A stretch of DNA of 64,000 bases. It comes from G963663315 sp963663315. GTDB taxonomy: Bacteria; Pseudomonadota; Gammaproteobacteria; Arenicellales; Poriferihabitantaceae. Made by a program: the position numbers and the translations under genes. The first letter of the stretch is position 1, and each line of letters starts with the position of its first letter. The notes beneath the pieces were generated by a model that saw only the letters and a list, made by a program, of their open reading frames with translations, had not been told where the DNA came from and did no database searches. The stretch covers positions 930,001-994,000 of the forward strand of contig OY760176.1 of the NCBI GenBank assembly GCA_963663315.1. Reading direction: 5' to 3'. This document shows positions 32,724-42,705 of this stretch, piece by piece.

Positions 32724-35339
32724 TTATTGATTGTTTCCGTTCAGTTCCACAGCGTTTGATTCCACCCATCTGAAGGCAGCATGAATCGCCGGTTCAATAT
32801 TTTCAATGTTGGGTCCGCCTCCCTGGGCCAGGTCAGGACGACCTCCTCCCTTTCCATCCACAATCGGGGAAATAGCCTGAATCAACTTGTTGGCGCCAAG
32901 TTCGCCGGCTAAATCCTGGCTTACCCCGGCAATCAATATCACCTTGCCGTCGTTAGCCGCCGCGACCAGAACCACCCCGCTCTGCAGCCTGTTCCGCCAT
33001 TGATCCACAATCATGCGCATGGATTTCACGTCGGCGCCATCCTGGCGGATGGCAACGACCTTGATACCGTTGATTTCCTGGATTTTTTCCTGATTGACCG
33101 ATCCGGTGGCCAACTTTGTTTGCAAGGATTGAATCTGTTTTTGTTGCTGCTTCTGGATTTCCAGCATGCCGCTGATTCGATCAAACACTTTGTCAGGTGA
33201 GGTTTTCAATGAAGCAGCCAATTGATCCAGCAGCAATAGTTGTTTGCTGACGTATTGTTCGGCAGTACTCGCAGTCACTGCCTCGATTCGCCTGATTCCA
33301 GCCGCAATACCGGTTTCAGAGAGAATCCTGAACAGTCCGATATCACCGGTTCGGGATACGTGGGTACCACCACATAACTCGCAGGAAAAATCCCCCATTC
33401 TGATCACCCGAACCTGCTCTTCATATTTCTCGCCAAACAAGGCGGCCGCGCCCTGGGATTTTGCTTCTTCCAGATTCATGACATCGACATTGACCGGATA
33501 GTTGGCCCGGACTTTCAGATTCACCAGGGATTCAATTTTCCTTAGCTGCTCATCGGTAACCGGTTCAAAATGGGAGAAATCAAATCGTAACCGAGCAGGT
33601 TCGACCAACGAGCCTTTCTGCACGATATGATTTCCCAATATCATCTTCAAAGCCGCATTCAGCAGGTGTGTCGCAGAGTGATTGTTTGCACTTTTGTATC
33701 GGGCATTCGCTTCAACCCGGGCGGTACCCTTGTGACCGACTCCAATACTGCCGGACAGGACACTACCAAAGATTCCAATCACCTGGTGAGCCAGATACCG
33801 GGTGTCTGTAACTGCAAACTCACCCTGATCAAGGAGAATTCGACCTTTATCCCCTGTCTGCCCACCGCTCTCGGCATAAAATGGAGATTCAGAAAGAACA
33901 ATTATACCCGTCTCCCCTTGATTCAATTGTTCGACAGGCTGTTCACCATCCAGAACTGCGAGTATCTGAACTTGATGTTCGAGATTCCGGTAGCCCACAA
34001 AAGGCGTCTTTTTCGCACCTTCGACCCTGATCCGGGCGCTGTCCACAAACCGGTTAGCAGAACGCGCACGGTCACGTTGGGCCTCCATCTCGACATCAAA
34101 TCCTTCGCTGTCGATTGTCAGGCCATGCTCTCTGGCAATATCAGCCGTCAAATCCGCTGGAAAACCGTAGGTATCGTAAAGTTTAAAGACACTTTCCCCA
34201 GCAATTACATTACCGGTGAGATTCGAAATCTCCTGATCGAGAATCCGCAAACCCTGATCCAGGGTTTCATTAAATTTTTCATTTTCTTGTTGGAGTGCCT
34301 GCATGACCCGACCCCGGGCATCGACTAGTTCCGGGAACACTTCTCCCATTTCCGTAATCAATGGATCAACCAGCAAATTCATGAATGGTGTCTTGTGGCC
34401 CAACTGGTAGCCGTGTCTGATGGCGCGTCGAATAATTCGTCGCAGGACATAACCCCGACCTTCATTGGAGGGTATCACGCCATCAGCAATCAGAAATGAG
34501 GTTGATCGAATATGGTCGGCGATCACTCGCAGCGATTTGTTATCCAGGTCCCTGACATCCAGAATCCGGGCTGTAGCAGTAATCAGATTTTCGAATAAAT
34601 CCGTCTCGTAGTTGCTGTGCACTCCCTGAAGAACTGTGGCCATTCGTTCCAACCCCATTCCGGTATCCACCGAAGGCTGCGGCAATGGTGTCATCTGTCC
34701 ATCAGCGCTGCGATTGAATTGCATGAATACCAGATTCCATATTTCAACATAGCGATCCCCGTCGGCTGAAGGGGAGCCTGGAGGGCCGCCTTTGATTTCC
34801 GGCCCATGGTCATAGAATATCTCAGAACAGGGTCCACATGGCCCGGTATCCCCCATCTGCCAGAAGTTATCCTTTGCACCGATTCGGGTAACGCGGTCCT
34901 TTGGCACACCGATGCTGTTGACCCAAATGGATTCCGATTCATCATCTTCTTCAAATATCGTTACCCAGAGCCGGTCTCCAGGTAAACCGAATTCAACGGT
35001 CAATAACTCCCAGGCGTATCGGATCGCATCTTCCTTGAAGTAATCACCGAAACTGAAATTTCCGAGCATTTCAAAGAAAGTATGGTGCCTCGCTGTATAA
35101 CCGACATTCTCAAGGTCATTATGCTTGCCACCTGCCCGCACGCAACGCTGGGAAGTGACCGCTCGCCGGTAATTTCTTTTTTCCTCTCCGAGGAACAAAT
35201 CCTTGAATTGAACCATTCCGGAGTTGGTAAACAGCAATGTAGGATCATTACCCGGAACCAATGAACTGCTGGGTACTTCCTGATGTCCCCTATTTTTGAA
35301 ATAGTCGATAAACCGTTGACGGATTTCGGTTGTCTTCAT
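32724..35339 (-). CDS. alaS: alanyl-tRNA synthetase
   Basis: An 871-residue class II synthetase, normal length. MKTTEIRQRFIDYFKNRGHQ begins the aminoacylation core; the editing domain shows NNHSATHLLNAAL and the Zn site CGGTHVSRTGDIG, and the C-terminal oligomer domain ends in GGGRPDLAQGGG. ATG 35339 matches the conserved start; an ATG ten codons earlier is possible. It is part of the recA-recX-alaS-lysC-csrA block. Confidence 0.97.
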   Translation of the reverse strand: MKTTEIRQRFIDYFKNRGHQEVPSSSLVPGNDPTLLFTNSGMVQFKDLFLGEEKRNYRRAVTSQRCVRAGGKHNDLENVGYTARHHTFFEMLGNFSFGDYFKEDAIRYAWELLTVEFGLPGDRLWVTIFEEDDESESIWVNSIGVPKDRVTRIGAKDNFWQMGDTGPCGPCSEIFYDHGPEIKGGPPGSPSADGDRYVEIWNLVFMQFNRSADGQMTPLPQPSVDTGMGLERMATVLQGVHSNYETDLFENLITATARILDVRDLDNKSLRVIADHIRSTSFLIADGVIPSNEGRGYVLRRIIRRAIRHGYQLGHKTPFMNLLVDPLITEMGEVFPELVDARGRVMQALQQENEKFNETLDQGLRILDQEISNLTGNVIAGESVFKLYDTYGFPADLTADIAREHGLTIDSEGFDVEMEAQRDRARSANRFVDSARIRVEGAKKTPFVGYRNLEHQVQILAVLDGEQPVEQLNQGETGIIVLSESPFYAESGGQTGDKGRILLDQGEFAVTDTRYLAHQVIGIFGSVLSGSIGVGHKGTARVEANARYKSANNHSATHLLNAALKMILGNHIVQKGSLVEPARLRFDFSHFEPVTDEQLRKIESLVNLKVRANYPVNVDVMNLEEAKSQGAAALFGEKYEEQVRVIRMGDFSCELCGGTHVSRTGDIGLFRILSETGIAAGIRRIEAVTASTAEQYVSKQLLLLDQLAASLKTSPDKVFDRISGMLEIQKQQQKQIQSLQTKLATGSVNQEKIQEINGIKVVAIRQDGADVKSMRMIVDQWRNRLQSGVVLVAAANDGKVILIAGVSQDLAGELGANKLIQAISPIVDGKGGGRPDLAQGGGPNIENIEPAIHAAFRWVESNAVELNGNNQ

Positions 35340-35358
35340 TGCCTGGAACGATTGCTCG

Positions 35359-35835
35359 CTATTCTTCATACCGCCCAAAGTGGCTGGTTGAAAATCCACG
35401 TTGCTGCAAGAATCGTGCCTGCCTGCTCCATTCCTGAAGACTCCCCGGCAATAAATCGCCAAATTTTTTCGATCTCACCAACTTTGCAAGTTCCGTCCAG
35501 CGGTCCTCGTATTCGGACATCGCAGTCGAGATGATTTCACTGTCGATCCGATGTTCCTTGAGTTCATGCAACAACTTGACAGGTCCTTTGCCTCTGTTGA
35601 ATCGTGAACGGCACAGCATTTCAGCAAATCGGGTATCGGATTGTTCACCGCGGTTCTGTAATTGACAGATCACCTGCTCGACTACAGCGAATGGTCCGTG
35701 ATCCTTCAGTTTTCTGCAAAGTTCCCAAGCGCTGTGTTCGCGTCGAACCAGGTAGCCGTGGGCACGATCAGTCAACGATTTGCGCAATGATCCATCGTTA
35801 TCCTGTTCGCAGTCAAAATTACCCTTTATATTCAA
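35359..35835 (-). CDS. recX: RecX regulatory protein
   Basis: A 158-residue RecX. AHGYLVRREHSAWELCRKLK, QNRGEQSDTRFAEMLCRSRF and RGKGPVKLLHELKEHRID are the tandem three-helix RecX repeats. It dampens RecA filament growth. It starts 38 bases after recA on the same strand. Only a TTG (35835) is available at the right place; an ATG appears only much later, so the exact start is uncertain. Confidence 0.92.
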   Translation of the reverse strand: MNIKGNFDCEQDNDGSLRKSLTDRAHGYLVRREHSAWELCRKLKDHGPFAVVEQVICQLQNRGEQSDTRFAEMLCRSRFNRGKGPVKLLHELKEHRIDSEIISTAMSEYEDRWTELAKLVRSKKFGDLLPGSLQEWSRQARFLQQRGFSTSHFGRYEE

Positions 35836-35873
35836 AGTATTATATCTTAATATCTATAAGATGGTTTAGCTTG

Positions 35874-36896
35874 TTATTTGGACTTTGAGTCATTGTCGGC
35901 GCCACTGCCGATGCCTTTTTTGTCCCTGATAATGCGCTCGATCTGACTAGAAATATCCGGGTTTTCTTTCAGGTATGATCGCACATTATCCCTTCCCTGC
36001 CCTATCCGGTCAGATCCGAAACTGTACCATGCACCTGATTTTTCAACTGCGCCCACCTCTACACCGAGATCAATCAATTCACCGTGCTTGGATATTCCCT
36101 CGTTATAGAGAATATCAAATTCAGTCTGCTTGAACGGGGCTGCGACCTTGTTTTTCACCACTTTCACACGGGTCTGGTTCCCGAGTACTTCATCGCCTTT
36201 TTTGATTGCGCCGATACGCCGTATATCCAGTCTGACAGAAGCGTAGAACTTCAGCGCATTACCGCCAGTCGTAGTCTCCGGATTGCCAAACATCACGCCG
36301 ATTTTCATCCGAATCTGGTTAATGAAAATAACCATGGTATTTGAACGCTTGATGTTGGCAGTCAGCTTGCGCAGCGCCTGAGACATCAATCGGGCTTGCA
36401 GGCCAACATGATGATCCCCCATTTCGCCTTCTATTTCGGCCTTGGGTGTCAGCGCGGCTACCGAGTCAATGACAACCACATCAACTGCTGCGGAACGAAC
36501 CAGCATATCGGAAATTTCCAGCGCCTGTTCACCGGTGTCCGGCTGGGAAACCAGTAAATCGTCTATATTGACACCAAGCTTTTCCGCATAACTCGGATCC
36601 AGTGCATGTTCCGCATCAATAAAGGCTGCGGTGCCACCGAGTTTCTGCGCTTCGGAAATGACCGATAATGTCAGTGTAGTTTTACCAGAGGATTCGGGGC
36701 CATAGACCTCAATGACCCTGCCCCGCGGTAACCCGCCAATACCCAAGGCAATATCCAGCCCCAACGAGCCTGTGGAATAAAACTGGATATCCTGGGCGAC
36801 GTCGGAATCACCCAGACGCATTACTGACCCTTTGCCGAACTGTCGATCTATCTGACCCAGCGCAGCTTCCAGCGCCTTGCGTTTATTATCATCCAT
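35874..36896 (-). CDS. recA: recombinase RecA
   Basis: A 340-residue RecA with all signatures: Walker A in GPESSGKTTL, FIDAEHALDPSYAEKLGVN, ALRKLTANIKRSNTMVIFIN and NQIRMKIGVMFGNPETTTGG (a DNA-binding loop). It promotes strand exchange and would stimulate LexA cleavage if LexA is present. No CTGT-N8-ACAG box is visible in the 220 bases upstream, which is unusual for a gammaproteobacterial recA. recX follows. Confidence 0.98.
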   Translation of the reverse strand: MDDNKRKALEAALGQIDRQFGKGSVMRLGDSDVAQDIQFYSTGSLGLDIALGIGGLPRGRVIEVYGPESSGKTTLTLSVISEAQKLGGTAAFIDAEHALDPSYAEKLGVNIDDLLVSQPDTGEQALEISDMLVRSAAVDVVVIDSVAALTPKAEIEGEMGDHHVGLQARLMSQALRKLTANIKRSNTMVIFINQIRMKIGVMFGNPETTTGGNALKFYASVRLDIRRIGAIKKGDEVLGNQTRVKVVKNKVAAPFKQTEFDILYNEGISKHGELIDLGVEVGAVEKSGAWYSFGSDRIGQGRDNVRSYLKENPDISSQIERIIRDKKGIGSGADNDSKSK

Positions 36897-37121
36897 TTGA
36901 AATTCTTTTGCCCGTTAAGTGTTGATTGGAATGCATTGATTGACGTTCGCCCGATCTGAAACAACGGGTCCCCCCGTGACCGGACCCACATGCACGGGCG
37001 CGAATGGAAGATTACCCTAAAGATAGAATTAAAGCCGATATTGCCGGGTGATTATCTTTCAAACCTTTCAACAGGTCAAGTTGCGATACCCTGAACAGTC
37101 GGGGTCAGTCGATTTTCCCTG

Positions 37122-37613
37122 TCAGGGACGCCGGAAATCAATCACCACAGGGTTGGACAAATCCTCACCATCGAAGCCGATGATCGCACATGCAGCAGTG
37201 GTCATCAGTTTGCCGTTTGTACTGGATTCGATTTGAGGGCAAAACCGCATCAGAACCAAATCCATCCCCGGATTATGGCCAACCACCATCAAGGTGTCGC
37301 AGTAACTGAATCCCGTTGCAATCTGATCAACAAGAGACGACTCACCTGCGTGATACAGGTCTGTTAATATGTCTGTCGGGATACTTTCCCACCCACTGCC
37401 GTGAATCAGCAGACTCAATGTCTGTTGGGTTCGCCCGGCACTGGAACACAAACAGTGCTCCGGCTTGTAACCATTCTGACTGAGCCATTTGCCGACCCTG
37501 GGGGCATCCCGGCGGCCCCGGTCATTCAATGGGCGATCATGGTCGTAGTTGGCTCCGCTATACCAGTCAGATTTTGCATGCCGCAGCAATATAAGTTGTT
37601 TTGTAGCCATCAT
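37122..37613 (-). CDS. sixA: SixA-type phosphohistidine phosphatase
   Basis: A 163-residue histidine phosphatase. LILLRHAKSDW contains the RHG-type catalytic His in the RHAKS form typical of SixA, and VVGHNPGMD the second His. SixA removes phosphate from the HPt domain of ArcB-type kinases or from phosphotransferase components. ATG 37613 or the adjacent ATG 37610 is likely; a longer frame lacks family similarity. It diverges from the methyltransferase gene. Confidence 0.88.
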   Translation of the reverse strand: MMATKQLILLRHAKSDWYSGANYDHDRPLNDRGRRDAPRVGKWLSQNGYKPEHCLCSSAGRTQQTLSLLIHGSGWESIPTDILTDLYHAGESSLVDQIATGFSYCDTLMVVGHNPGMDLVLMRFCPQIESSTNGKLMTTAACAIIGFDGEDLSNPVVIDFRRP

Positions 37614-37691
37614 TGATTCGCCAACGAAGTAGAATATGACACTACATTGTAACTGACCGTTCTCCACCCGCGCACATATCTGACAGACAAA

Positions 37692-38516
37692 ATGCCGAAA
37701 GTATCAGAGACATTGAAAAAGCAAACGATTGCCAGTACCGCTGACCGTCATGAGTATTATGAGAAGGCGGTTCAGTGTGTGGAGCCGGAGATCAGTTTTG
37801 TCGAGCAGAGTTTCCTGACTTTACGAGGTCGATATGCAGAAGTCCTGAGAGAGGATTTTTGTGGAACCGCTAAAACCTGTTGTGAGTGGGTTAGCAGAAA
37901 GGTTCACAACCGGGCAATCGGCCTCGATTTGAGCCAGGAAGTGCTCGATTGGGGAACCAGGCACAACATTTCCTGTTTGAATGCACATCAACAAAATCGG
38001 ATCGAATTGATCAATGCCGATGTGCTGGATTACTCGGACCAGCGGGCGGACATGATTCTGGCGATGAATTTCAGTTATCAGGTGTTCAAGACCCGGCAGA
38101 TACTCGGAAGATATTTTCAAAATGCATGGCAGGGTCTGAACGAGGATGGCATCCTCTTCATAGATGTTTACGGTGGCTATGAATCCTGGCGTGAAGTAAA
38201 GGAAAAAACCAGCCATGAGAGTTTCAATTACTACTGGCATCAGGCCAGGTTTGACCCCATTACCGGTCATATGCTTTGCCATATACACTTCAAATTTCCG
38301 GACGGCTCGAAAATGAAAAAGGCATTCACTTATGAATGGAGAATGTGGACGTTACCCGAAATACGGGAATTGATGTATGTGGCCGGTTTCAGCAAGGTAA
38401 CCGTTTACTGGGAAGGGACAGATGAAGAATCCGGAAAAGGGAACGGAGAATACTCTCCGGTTGAACACGGGCAGGATGATCCGTGCTGGATTGTTTATCT
38501 GGCGGCCGAAAAATAA
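37692..38516 (+). CDS. class I SAM-dependent methyltransferase
   Basis: A 274-residue Rossmann-fold methyltransferase. VLREDFCGTAKTCCEWVS is motif I in an unusual form, GLDLSQEVLDWG holds the acidic ribose contact, and ADMILAMNFSYQVFKTR plus LNEDGILFIDVYGG fill motifs II-III. The substrate cannot be inferred; no RNA- or lipid-specific domain is present. It precedes the second trans-sulfuration enzyme by 70 bases on the same strand. Confidence 0.82.
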   Translation: MPKVSETLKKQTIASTADRHEYYEKAVQCVEPEISFVEQSFLTLRGRYAEVLREDFCGTAKTCCEWVSRKVHNRAIGLDLSQEVLDWGTRHNISCLNAHQQNRIELINADVLDYSDQRADMILAMNFSYQVFKTRQILGRYFQNAWQGLNEDGILFIDVYGGYESWREVKEKTSHESFNYYWHQARFDPITGHMLCHIHFKFPDGSKMKKAFTYEWRMWTLPEIRELMYVAGFSKVTVYWEGTDEESGKGNGEYSPVEHGQDDPCWIVYLAAEK

Positions 38517-38586
38517 ATTTACAATTGTGATTAATCATGATAAATCGCAGGACAATTTTACAATTTCACAGCGAGCTTAAGAGGAT

Positions 38587-39774
38587 ATGAATAAAAAAGG
38601 CATGCAGACGATCGCCATTCATGGCGGAGAGGCTCCAGATCCGCAGACCGGTGCGTCGGCGCCAAACATTGTCATGTCCAGTACCTTCGTTGTCGAAGAG
38701 CCAATCAGCTTTTCGGTTACCAATATGGATGAGACTACCCCCTTTATCTACACTCGCTGGTCAAATCCTACTGTGCGTCAACTGGAAACAAAATTGGCCT
38801 TGCTGGAAAATGCAGAACAATGTATGACCTTTGCCTCGGGAATGGCGGCAACGGCCGGGGTTTTATTCAGTCTGTTGAGAAGCGGCGATCATCTGATCAT
38901 CAGCAATACAAACTATCCCGGCGCCGCAGAAATTGCCAGAGACCTGTTGCCTGCAAATGGCGTTGAAACGTCACCTGTGGATACATCGGACCTCAGCAAT
39001 ATTGCCGAGGCAATCAGAGCTGATACCAGAATGATCTGGATTGAAACTCCTTCCAACCCCTTGCTTCGAATAACCGATATCAAGGGGGCGGCTCAAATCG
39101 CCCACGAAAATAATGCGATACTGGTTGTCGATTCAACTTTCGCCAGCCCGATAGCAACACGGCCACTCGATCTGGGCGCGGACCTTGTCGTGCATTCCCT
39201 CACCAAATACATTGTTGGCCATGGCGATTCATTGGGTGGTGCAGCCCTGGGTAGTGCGGCGCTGATTGCAAAAATGCGCGAATCCGGGGTTATGCACTAT
39301 GGTGGCGTGATCAGCCCGTTCAACGCATGGTTGACCATGCGCGGCGCAGCCACCCTGCCATTGCGAATGCGTGCACACCAGCAAAATGCCCTGGCGATTG
39401 CAGATTACCTTCATCACCACCCGAGTGTCGAATACATGCTCTACCCGGGGCATGAATCTCACCCGCAACATACACTTGCGAGAAATCAGATGGCTAATTT
39501 CTCGGGTATGATCGCTTTCAGAGTCAAGTCCCCGGAAATCGTTGCCAGGAAAATGATGGAGGAACTCAAGATCATTCACTACGCGGTTTCTCTGGGTCAC
39601 CATCGCAGTCTGATTTTTTTCCTGGGCACCAAAGACCTGATCGAATCATCTTTCCGGCTAACAGGCATCGAACTTGCAAAATACAGGGATACGGCTGGCG
39701 ATGGATTGTTCAGATTGTCCGTTGGCCTGGAAGACAGCAAGGATTTGATCGACGATCTCGCACAGGTTCTTTGA
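38587..39774 (+). CDS. trans-sulfuration family PLP enzyme (second paralogue)
   Basis: A 395-residue Cys/Met-metabolism PLP enzyme. The PLP lysine is in VHSLTKYIVGHGDS, the phosphate-binding segment is FASGMAATAGV, and the N-terminus QTIAIHGGEAPDPQTGASAP resembles methionine gamma-lyase and O-acylhomoserine sulfhydrylase relatives more than the enzyme at 23071. AAGAGGA precedes the ATG. The exact reaction (gamma-lyase, gamma-synthase or sulfhydrylase) is not decidable by inspection. A GNAT gene follows after 42 bases. Confidence 0.85.
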   Translation: MNKKGMQTIAIHGGEAPDPQTGASAPNIVMSSTFVVEEPISFSVTNMDETTPFIYTRWSNPTVRQLETKLALLENAEQCMTFASGMAATAGVLFSLLRSGDHLIISNTNYPGAAEIARDLLPANGVETSPVDTSDLSNIAEAIRADTRMIWIETPSNPLLRITDIKGAAQIAHENNAILVVDSTFASPIATRPLDLGADLVVHSLTKYIVGHGDSLGGAALGSAALIAKMRESGVMHYGGVISPFNAWLTMRGAATLPLRMRAHQQNALAIADYLHHHPSVEYMLYPGHESHPQHTLARNQMANFSGMIAFRVKSPEIVARKMMEELKIIHYAVSLGHHRSLIFFLGTKDLIESSFRLTGIELAKYRDTAGDGLFRLSVGLEDSKDLIDDLAQVL

Positions 39775-39816
39775 TATCCCGACCCCGACATTGCTTATGA
39801 AAAAGTACAACTGAAA

Positions 39817-40566
39817 ATGCGGATGATCACTGAAGCTCCTCCAAACGCGACCAATGAGTTGGGGCTCACCATTGGCTTTGAAATAGACAACTGGAAAGTC
39901 GCCGAGTCTCCGGGCAGCAGAAATCTTCAGGGGCAATATTGCCGTTGCGAACCTCTCAATCCTGATAGACACAGCGAACAATTGTTCGATGCTTATCGCC
40001 GGGATATTGAAAGTCGTAACTGGGTTTATTTGCCTTACGGGCCGTTTGAAAACCTTCAGGACTATCAGCAGTGGATGAATCAGGACTGTTTCAATGGGGA
40101 TCCCTTTTTCTATGCGATTGTGGGTAATCAGACAGACTTGGCGGCAGGTGTTGCCAGTTACCTGAGAATCAAGCCGAACGCGGGATCAATCGAAGTGGGA
40201 CACATCAACTATTCTCCTGTCTTGCAAAGTACGTGCGCAGCAACCGAAGCCATGTATCTGATGATGAAAAACGCATTTGAAATGGGCTACCGGCGTTATG
40301 AATGGAAATGCAATGCATTGAATGAGAAATCCTGTAATGCGGCCAAACGGCTGGGATTTACCTTTGAAGGCATTTTCCGCCAGGCGACAGTGGTCAAGGG
40401 CCGGAATCGTGATACGGCCTGGTTTTCGATTCTTGACCGGGAATGGCCAGCGGTCAGTACGGCGTATGAAACCTGGTTGTCCGAAGATAATTTTGATCAC
40501 AATAACGTACAGAGGCAGTCCTTGTCTGCCCTGACCAAAATGGCGCTCAACCACGGAATCGCATAA
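39817..40566 (+). CDS. GNAT-family N-acetyltransferase (RimJ/RimL-like)
   Basis: A 249-residue acetyltransferase of the Acetyltransf_3 type. EVGHINYSPVLQSTCAATEA is the beta4-alpha3 acetyl-CoA-binding region, and YEWKCNALNEKSCNAAKRLG followed by FTFEGIFRQATVVKGRNRDT is the RimJ/RimL signature. Length is slightly above the family norm. Its TAA stop overlaps the ATG of the next frame (TAATG), so the two were once an operon pair. The substrate is unknown. Confidence 0.88.
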   Translation: MRMITEAPPNATNELGLTIGFEIDNWKVAESPGSRNLQGQYCRCEPLNPDRHSEQLFDAYRRDIESRNWVYLPYGPFENLQDYQQWMNQDCFNGDPFFYAIVGNQTDLAAGVASYLRIKPNAGSIEVGHINYSPVLQSTCAATEAMYLMMKNAFEMGYRRYEWKCNALNEKSCNAAKRLGFTFEGIFRQATVVKGRNRDTAWFSILDREWPAVSTAYETWLSEDNFDHNNVQRQSLSALTKMALNHGIA

Positions 40567-40694
40567 TGAATCAATCAACCAAAGTCATCGTCCGGCCCGC
40601 TGAGTCGGAATTCTTCGATGACTGGCGCCGTTTGTACCAGGGCTATGCCGCGTTTTACAAGGTGCTGTGGAATACCTATGAGATGGAAATCTGA
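40566..40694 (+). pseudogene. truncated GNAT acetyltransferase (N-terminal stump)
   Basis: A 42-codon frame, VIVRPAESEFFDDWRRLYQG then YAAFYKV, matches the first 30-odd residues of small GNAT enzymes and then diverges to a stop. It starts on the preceding stop (TAATG), so the start is native. The loss of the rest coincides with the beginning of a different, TauD-type gene two bases later, which marks a recombination junction near 40665. Confidence 0.65.
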
Positions 40695-40696
40695 AA

Positions 40697-41605
40697 ATGC
40701 CGTCTCACCCGTCATGGTCAGTTACTCGTTTGGCAGGCTCACTGGGCGCCGAGATTTGTGGATTGGATTTAACTGAAGTCAAACCTGAAGATATTGCCGA
40801 AATTGAATCTTTATTGTTGCAGCATCTGGTATTATTTTTCCCTGGGCAATTTCTCGATACTGACGCTCACGTTACATTTGGCCGCCACTTTGGAACGCTC
40901 GAATCACATCCCAATTTAAGAAGTCCGTTTACCAGACATCCTGAAATTTTTGAATTAGCGGCAAGCCACGGTGGTCTGGCGGACGAATGGCACAGTGATA
41001 TCAGTTTCCAGGCCCACCCATCAATTATGTCAATTATGAACATGGTTGAATGTCCGGATGTTGGCGGTGATACGCTTTGGGCGAGTGCATATGCTGCTTA
41101 TGAAGCGTTATCGGAGCCGTTACGTGACCTTTGTGATGGATTAACAGCGCTACATGATGCAGCGCCACATGGTAAGCCAGAGGTTTCTGCGATCCATCCA
41201 GTTATCAGGGTGCATCCGGTGACGCAGCGTAAAGCACTGTTTGTTAATGAACATTTTACTCGTCGCATCGTTGAATTAAGCGCTGTTGAAAGCAGCATGT
41301 TGCTTGGTTATCTGACTCGTTGGATTTCAAGCCCCCGTTTTACGGTACGATATCGCTGGTCTGATGGAGCCATTGCGATGTGGGATAATCGATGTACGCA
41401 GCATTTTGTGCTAAGCGATTTTGATGAGCAGCGTATTATTCAACGCGTGACTATCACTGGAGATACGCCAGAGTCAGCAACCGCTCCGCGTTGGCGCCCC
41501 TTCGTGCGGACCGAAACGGCTGGAGCAACCAGCCGCTACGATCAACAGCTAAATGAGTATATTGGGCGTCAGGTTGTAAGTCTCGATTCCAATAAAAAGG
41601 AATAG
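40697..41605 (+). CDS. TauD/TfdA-family 2-oxoglutarate-dependent dioxygenase
   Basis: A 302-residue non-haem Fe(II) dioxygenase. The iron ligands are His99 and Asp101 in DEWHSDISF and His236 in DNRCTQHFVLSDF; Arg247 or Arg250 would bind 2-oxoglutarate. VTRLAGSLGAEICGLDLTEV is the standard N-terminus. The family hydroxylates taurine, chlorophenoxyacetates, alkylsulfates and similar compounds; the substrate is not predictable. It lies just beyond a GNAT gene stump and looks acquired. The MBL-fold gene converges on it with only 4 bases between stops. Confidence 0.9.
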   Translation: MPSHPSWSVTRLAGSLGAEICGLDLTEVKPEDIAEIESLLLQHLVLFFPGQFLDTDAHVTFGRHFGTLESHPNLRSPFTRHPEIFELAASHGGLADEWHSDISFQAHPSIMSIMNMVECPDVGGDTLWASAYAAYEALSEPLRDLCDGLTALHDAAPHGKPEVSAIHPVIRVHPVTQRKALFVNEHFTRRIVELSAVESSMLLGYLTRWISSPRFTVRYRWSDGAIAMWDNRCTQHFVLSDFDEQRIIQRVTITGDTPESATAPRWRPFVRTETAGATSRYDQQLNEYIGRQVVSLDSNKKE

Positions 41606-41609
41606 GCAA

Positions 41610-42548
41610 TTACTCTTTCAGGTGATTGTCTCCGAAGTACATGACGTGGCGGTCCAGTTCCGCTACAGATTCAGGCGAAAGTTTTAAGGTAGCTGAATCT
41701 AAAAGGGTATGGTTTTCACGGGATTTGGTCCACTCTTCTGCAGAACCAAGCGTAGTCAGTGTTATTGATGCGCCCTTTGTCAGATAGTGTTCCGGTATCA
41801 CAACGTGGGGTTTTATTCGATCCACAATTATGTTTGCCTGTTCGTAGGATAGAATGTGCTGAGACGAATCTACCGGCAGAACCAATATATCAATATCGGA
41901 AAGTTCTGCCCAAACATGTTCGTTAGGATTGTCTCGATTATCACCCCATATCGCGATTCGCAGTCCACCCGTTTCCAGCAAGTAAATATTATTATCCAAA
42001 TGATGATAATTATCCGGTTCGCACTGTGGTTGACCAAACTCAGGCATTGCGTCTGTCCACTTATACCAGCCAGGCGCTTCGCAAGTATGTTTATCAGCAA
42101 GCCCGGTAACCTTGACATCACTGAATTGATATTCTCCGGTCATCCTGTCCAGAATCATTTGACCGTTGGGTCTTTCTGTCGCGTCGTGATCAAAATGAGC
42201 GTGGGTTGAGAGTATAGCGTCGACTTCGACTTCAGGAAATTCTTCAGGGAACCAAATCCCCCAGTAGCCGGAGGGGTCGTTTCGCCATGGATCAAACAAC
42301 ATCGTCAACCCGGCTGGTGATGTCATTTTAAAAGCGGCATGACCATAGAAGTCAATAGTAACTTCCCCTGAAGCAGATGGGTCTCCAATACCTGCCTTCT
42401 GTATTGAGATTATTTCATTGTTATTTTTTACCTGAGTCCAGGCGGTGGGACCAGCGGATACTTGAGCCGTAAGCAATCCCAGTCCCAGTACGCTCGATAA
42501 AAGGGTTGCAGACCCGGTGAATAATATAGATTTGCTTTTTAAAATCAT
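41610..42548 (-). CDS. exported metallo-beta-lactamase-fold hydrolase
   Basis: A 312-residue protein with an N-terminal signal peptide (hydrophobic 8-29, cleavage near VSA-GP) and an MBL core. The metal motif is THAHFDHDATE (115-125), preceded by YGHAAFKMTSPAGLTMLFDP as in UlaG/YcjY-type members, with a distal His in PEHYLTKGA. It is probably periplasmic. The substrate is unknown; its neighbours suggest an organosulfur or ester compound. A LuxR-type regulator gene lies upstream on the same strand. Confidence 0.85.
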   Translation of the reverse strand: MILKSKSILFTGSATLLSSVLGLGLLTAQVSAGPTAWTQVKNNNEIISIQKAGIGDPSASGEVTIDFYGHAAFKMTSPAGLTMLFDPWRNDPSGYWGIWFPEEFPEVEVDAILSTHAHFDHDATERPNGQMILDRMTGEYQFSDVKVTGLADKHTCEAPGWYKWTDAMPEFGQPQCEPDNYHHLDNNIYLLETGGLRIAIWGDNRDNPNEHVWAELSDIDILVLPVDSSQHILSYEQANIIVDRIKPHVVIPEHYLTKGASITLTTLGSAEEWTKSRENHTLLDSATLKLSPESVAELDRHVMYFGDNHLKE

Positions 42549-42705
42549 TTGATACCCCCTGGTATATATTTATGATGCTAATTGTTGGTGGTGAATAGTT
42601 TTTAGCGCTATTTTGTTAGTTACATTAATCTACCAAAACCCCATTCGCGGTGGTATGACAGATAAATCAGGGGTTAATAGGGGGTATTTTCCCCTATATG
42701 CACTA

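Noticed and set aside
31492..32769. Longer aspartate kinase start overlapping alaS
   Set aside because: The conserved N-terminus begins at TTG 32715; the extra 18 codons have no similarity and overlap alaS.
38620..38635. GGCGGAGAG inside the second trans-sulfuration gene, resembling the tRNA-Ser repeat
   Set aside because: Nine bases, in conserved coding sequence; a chance match.
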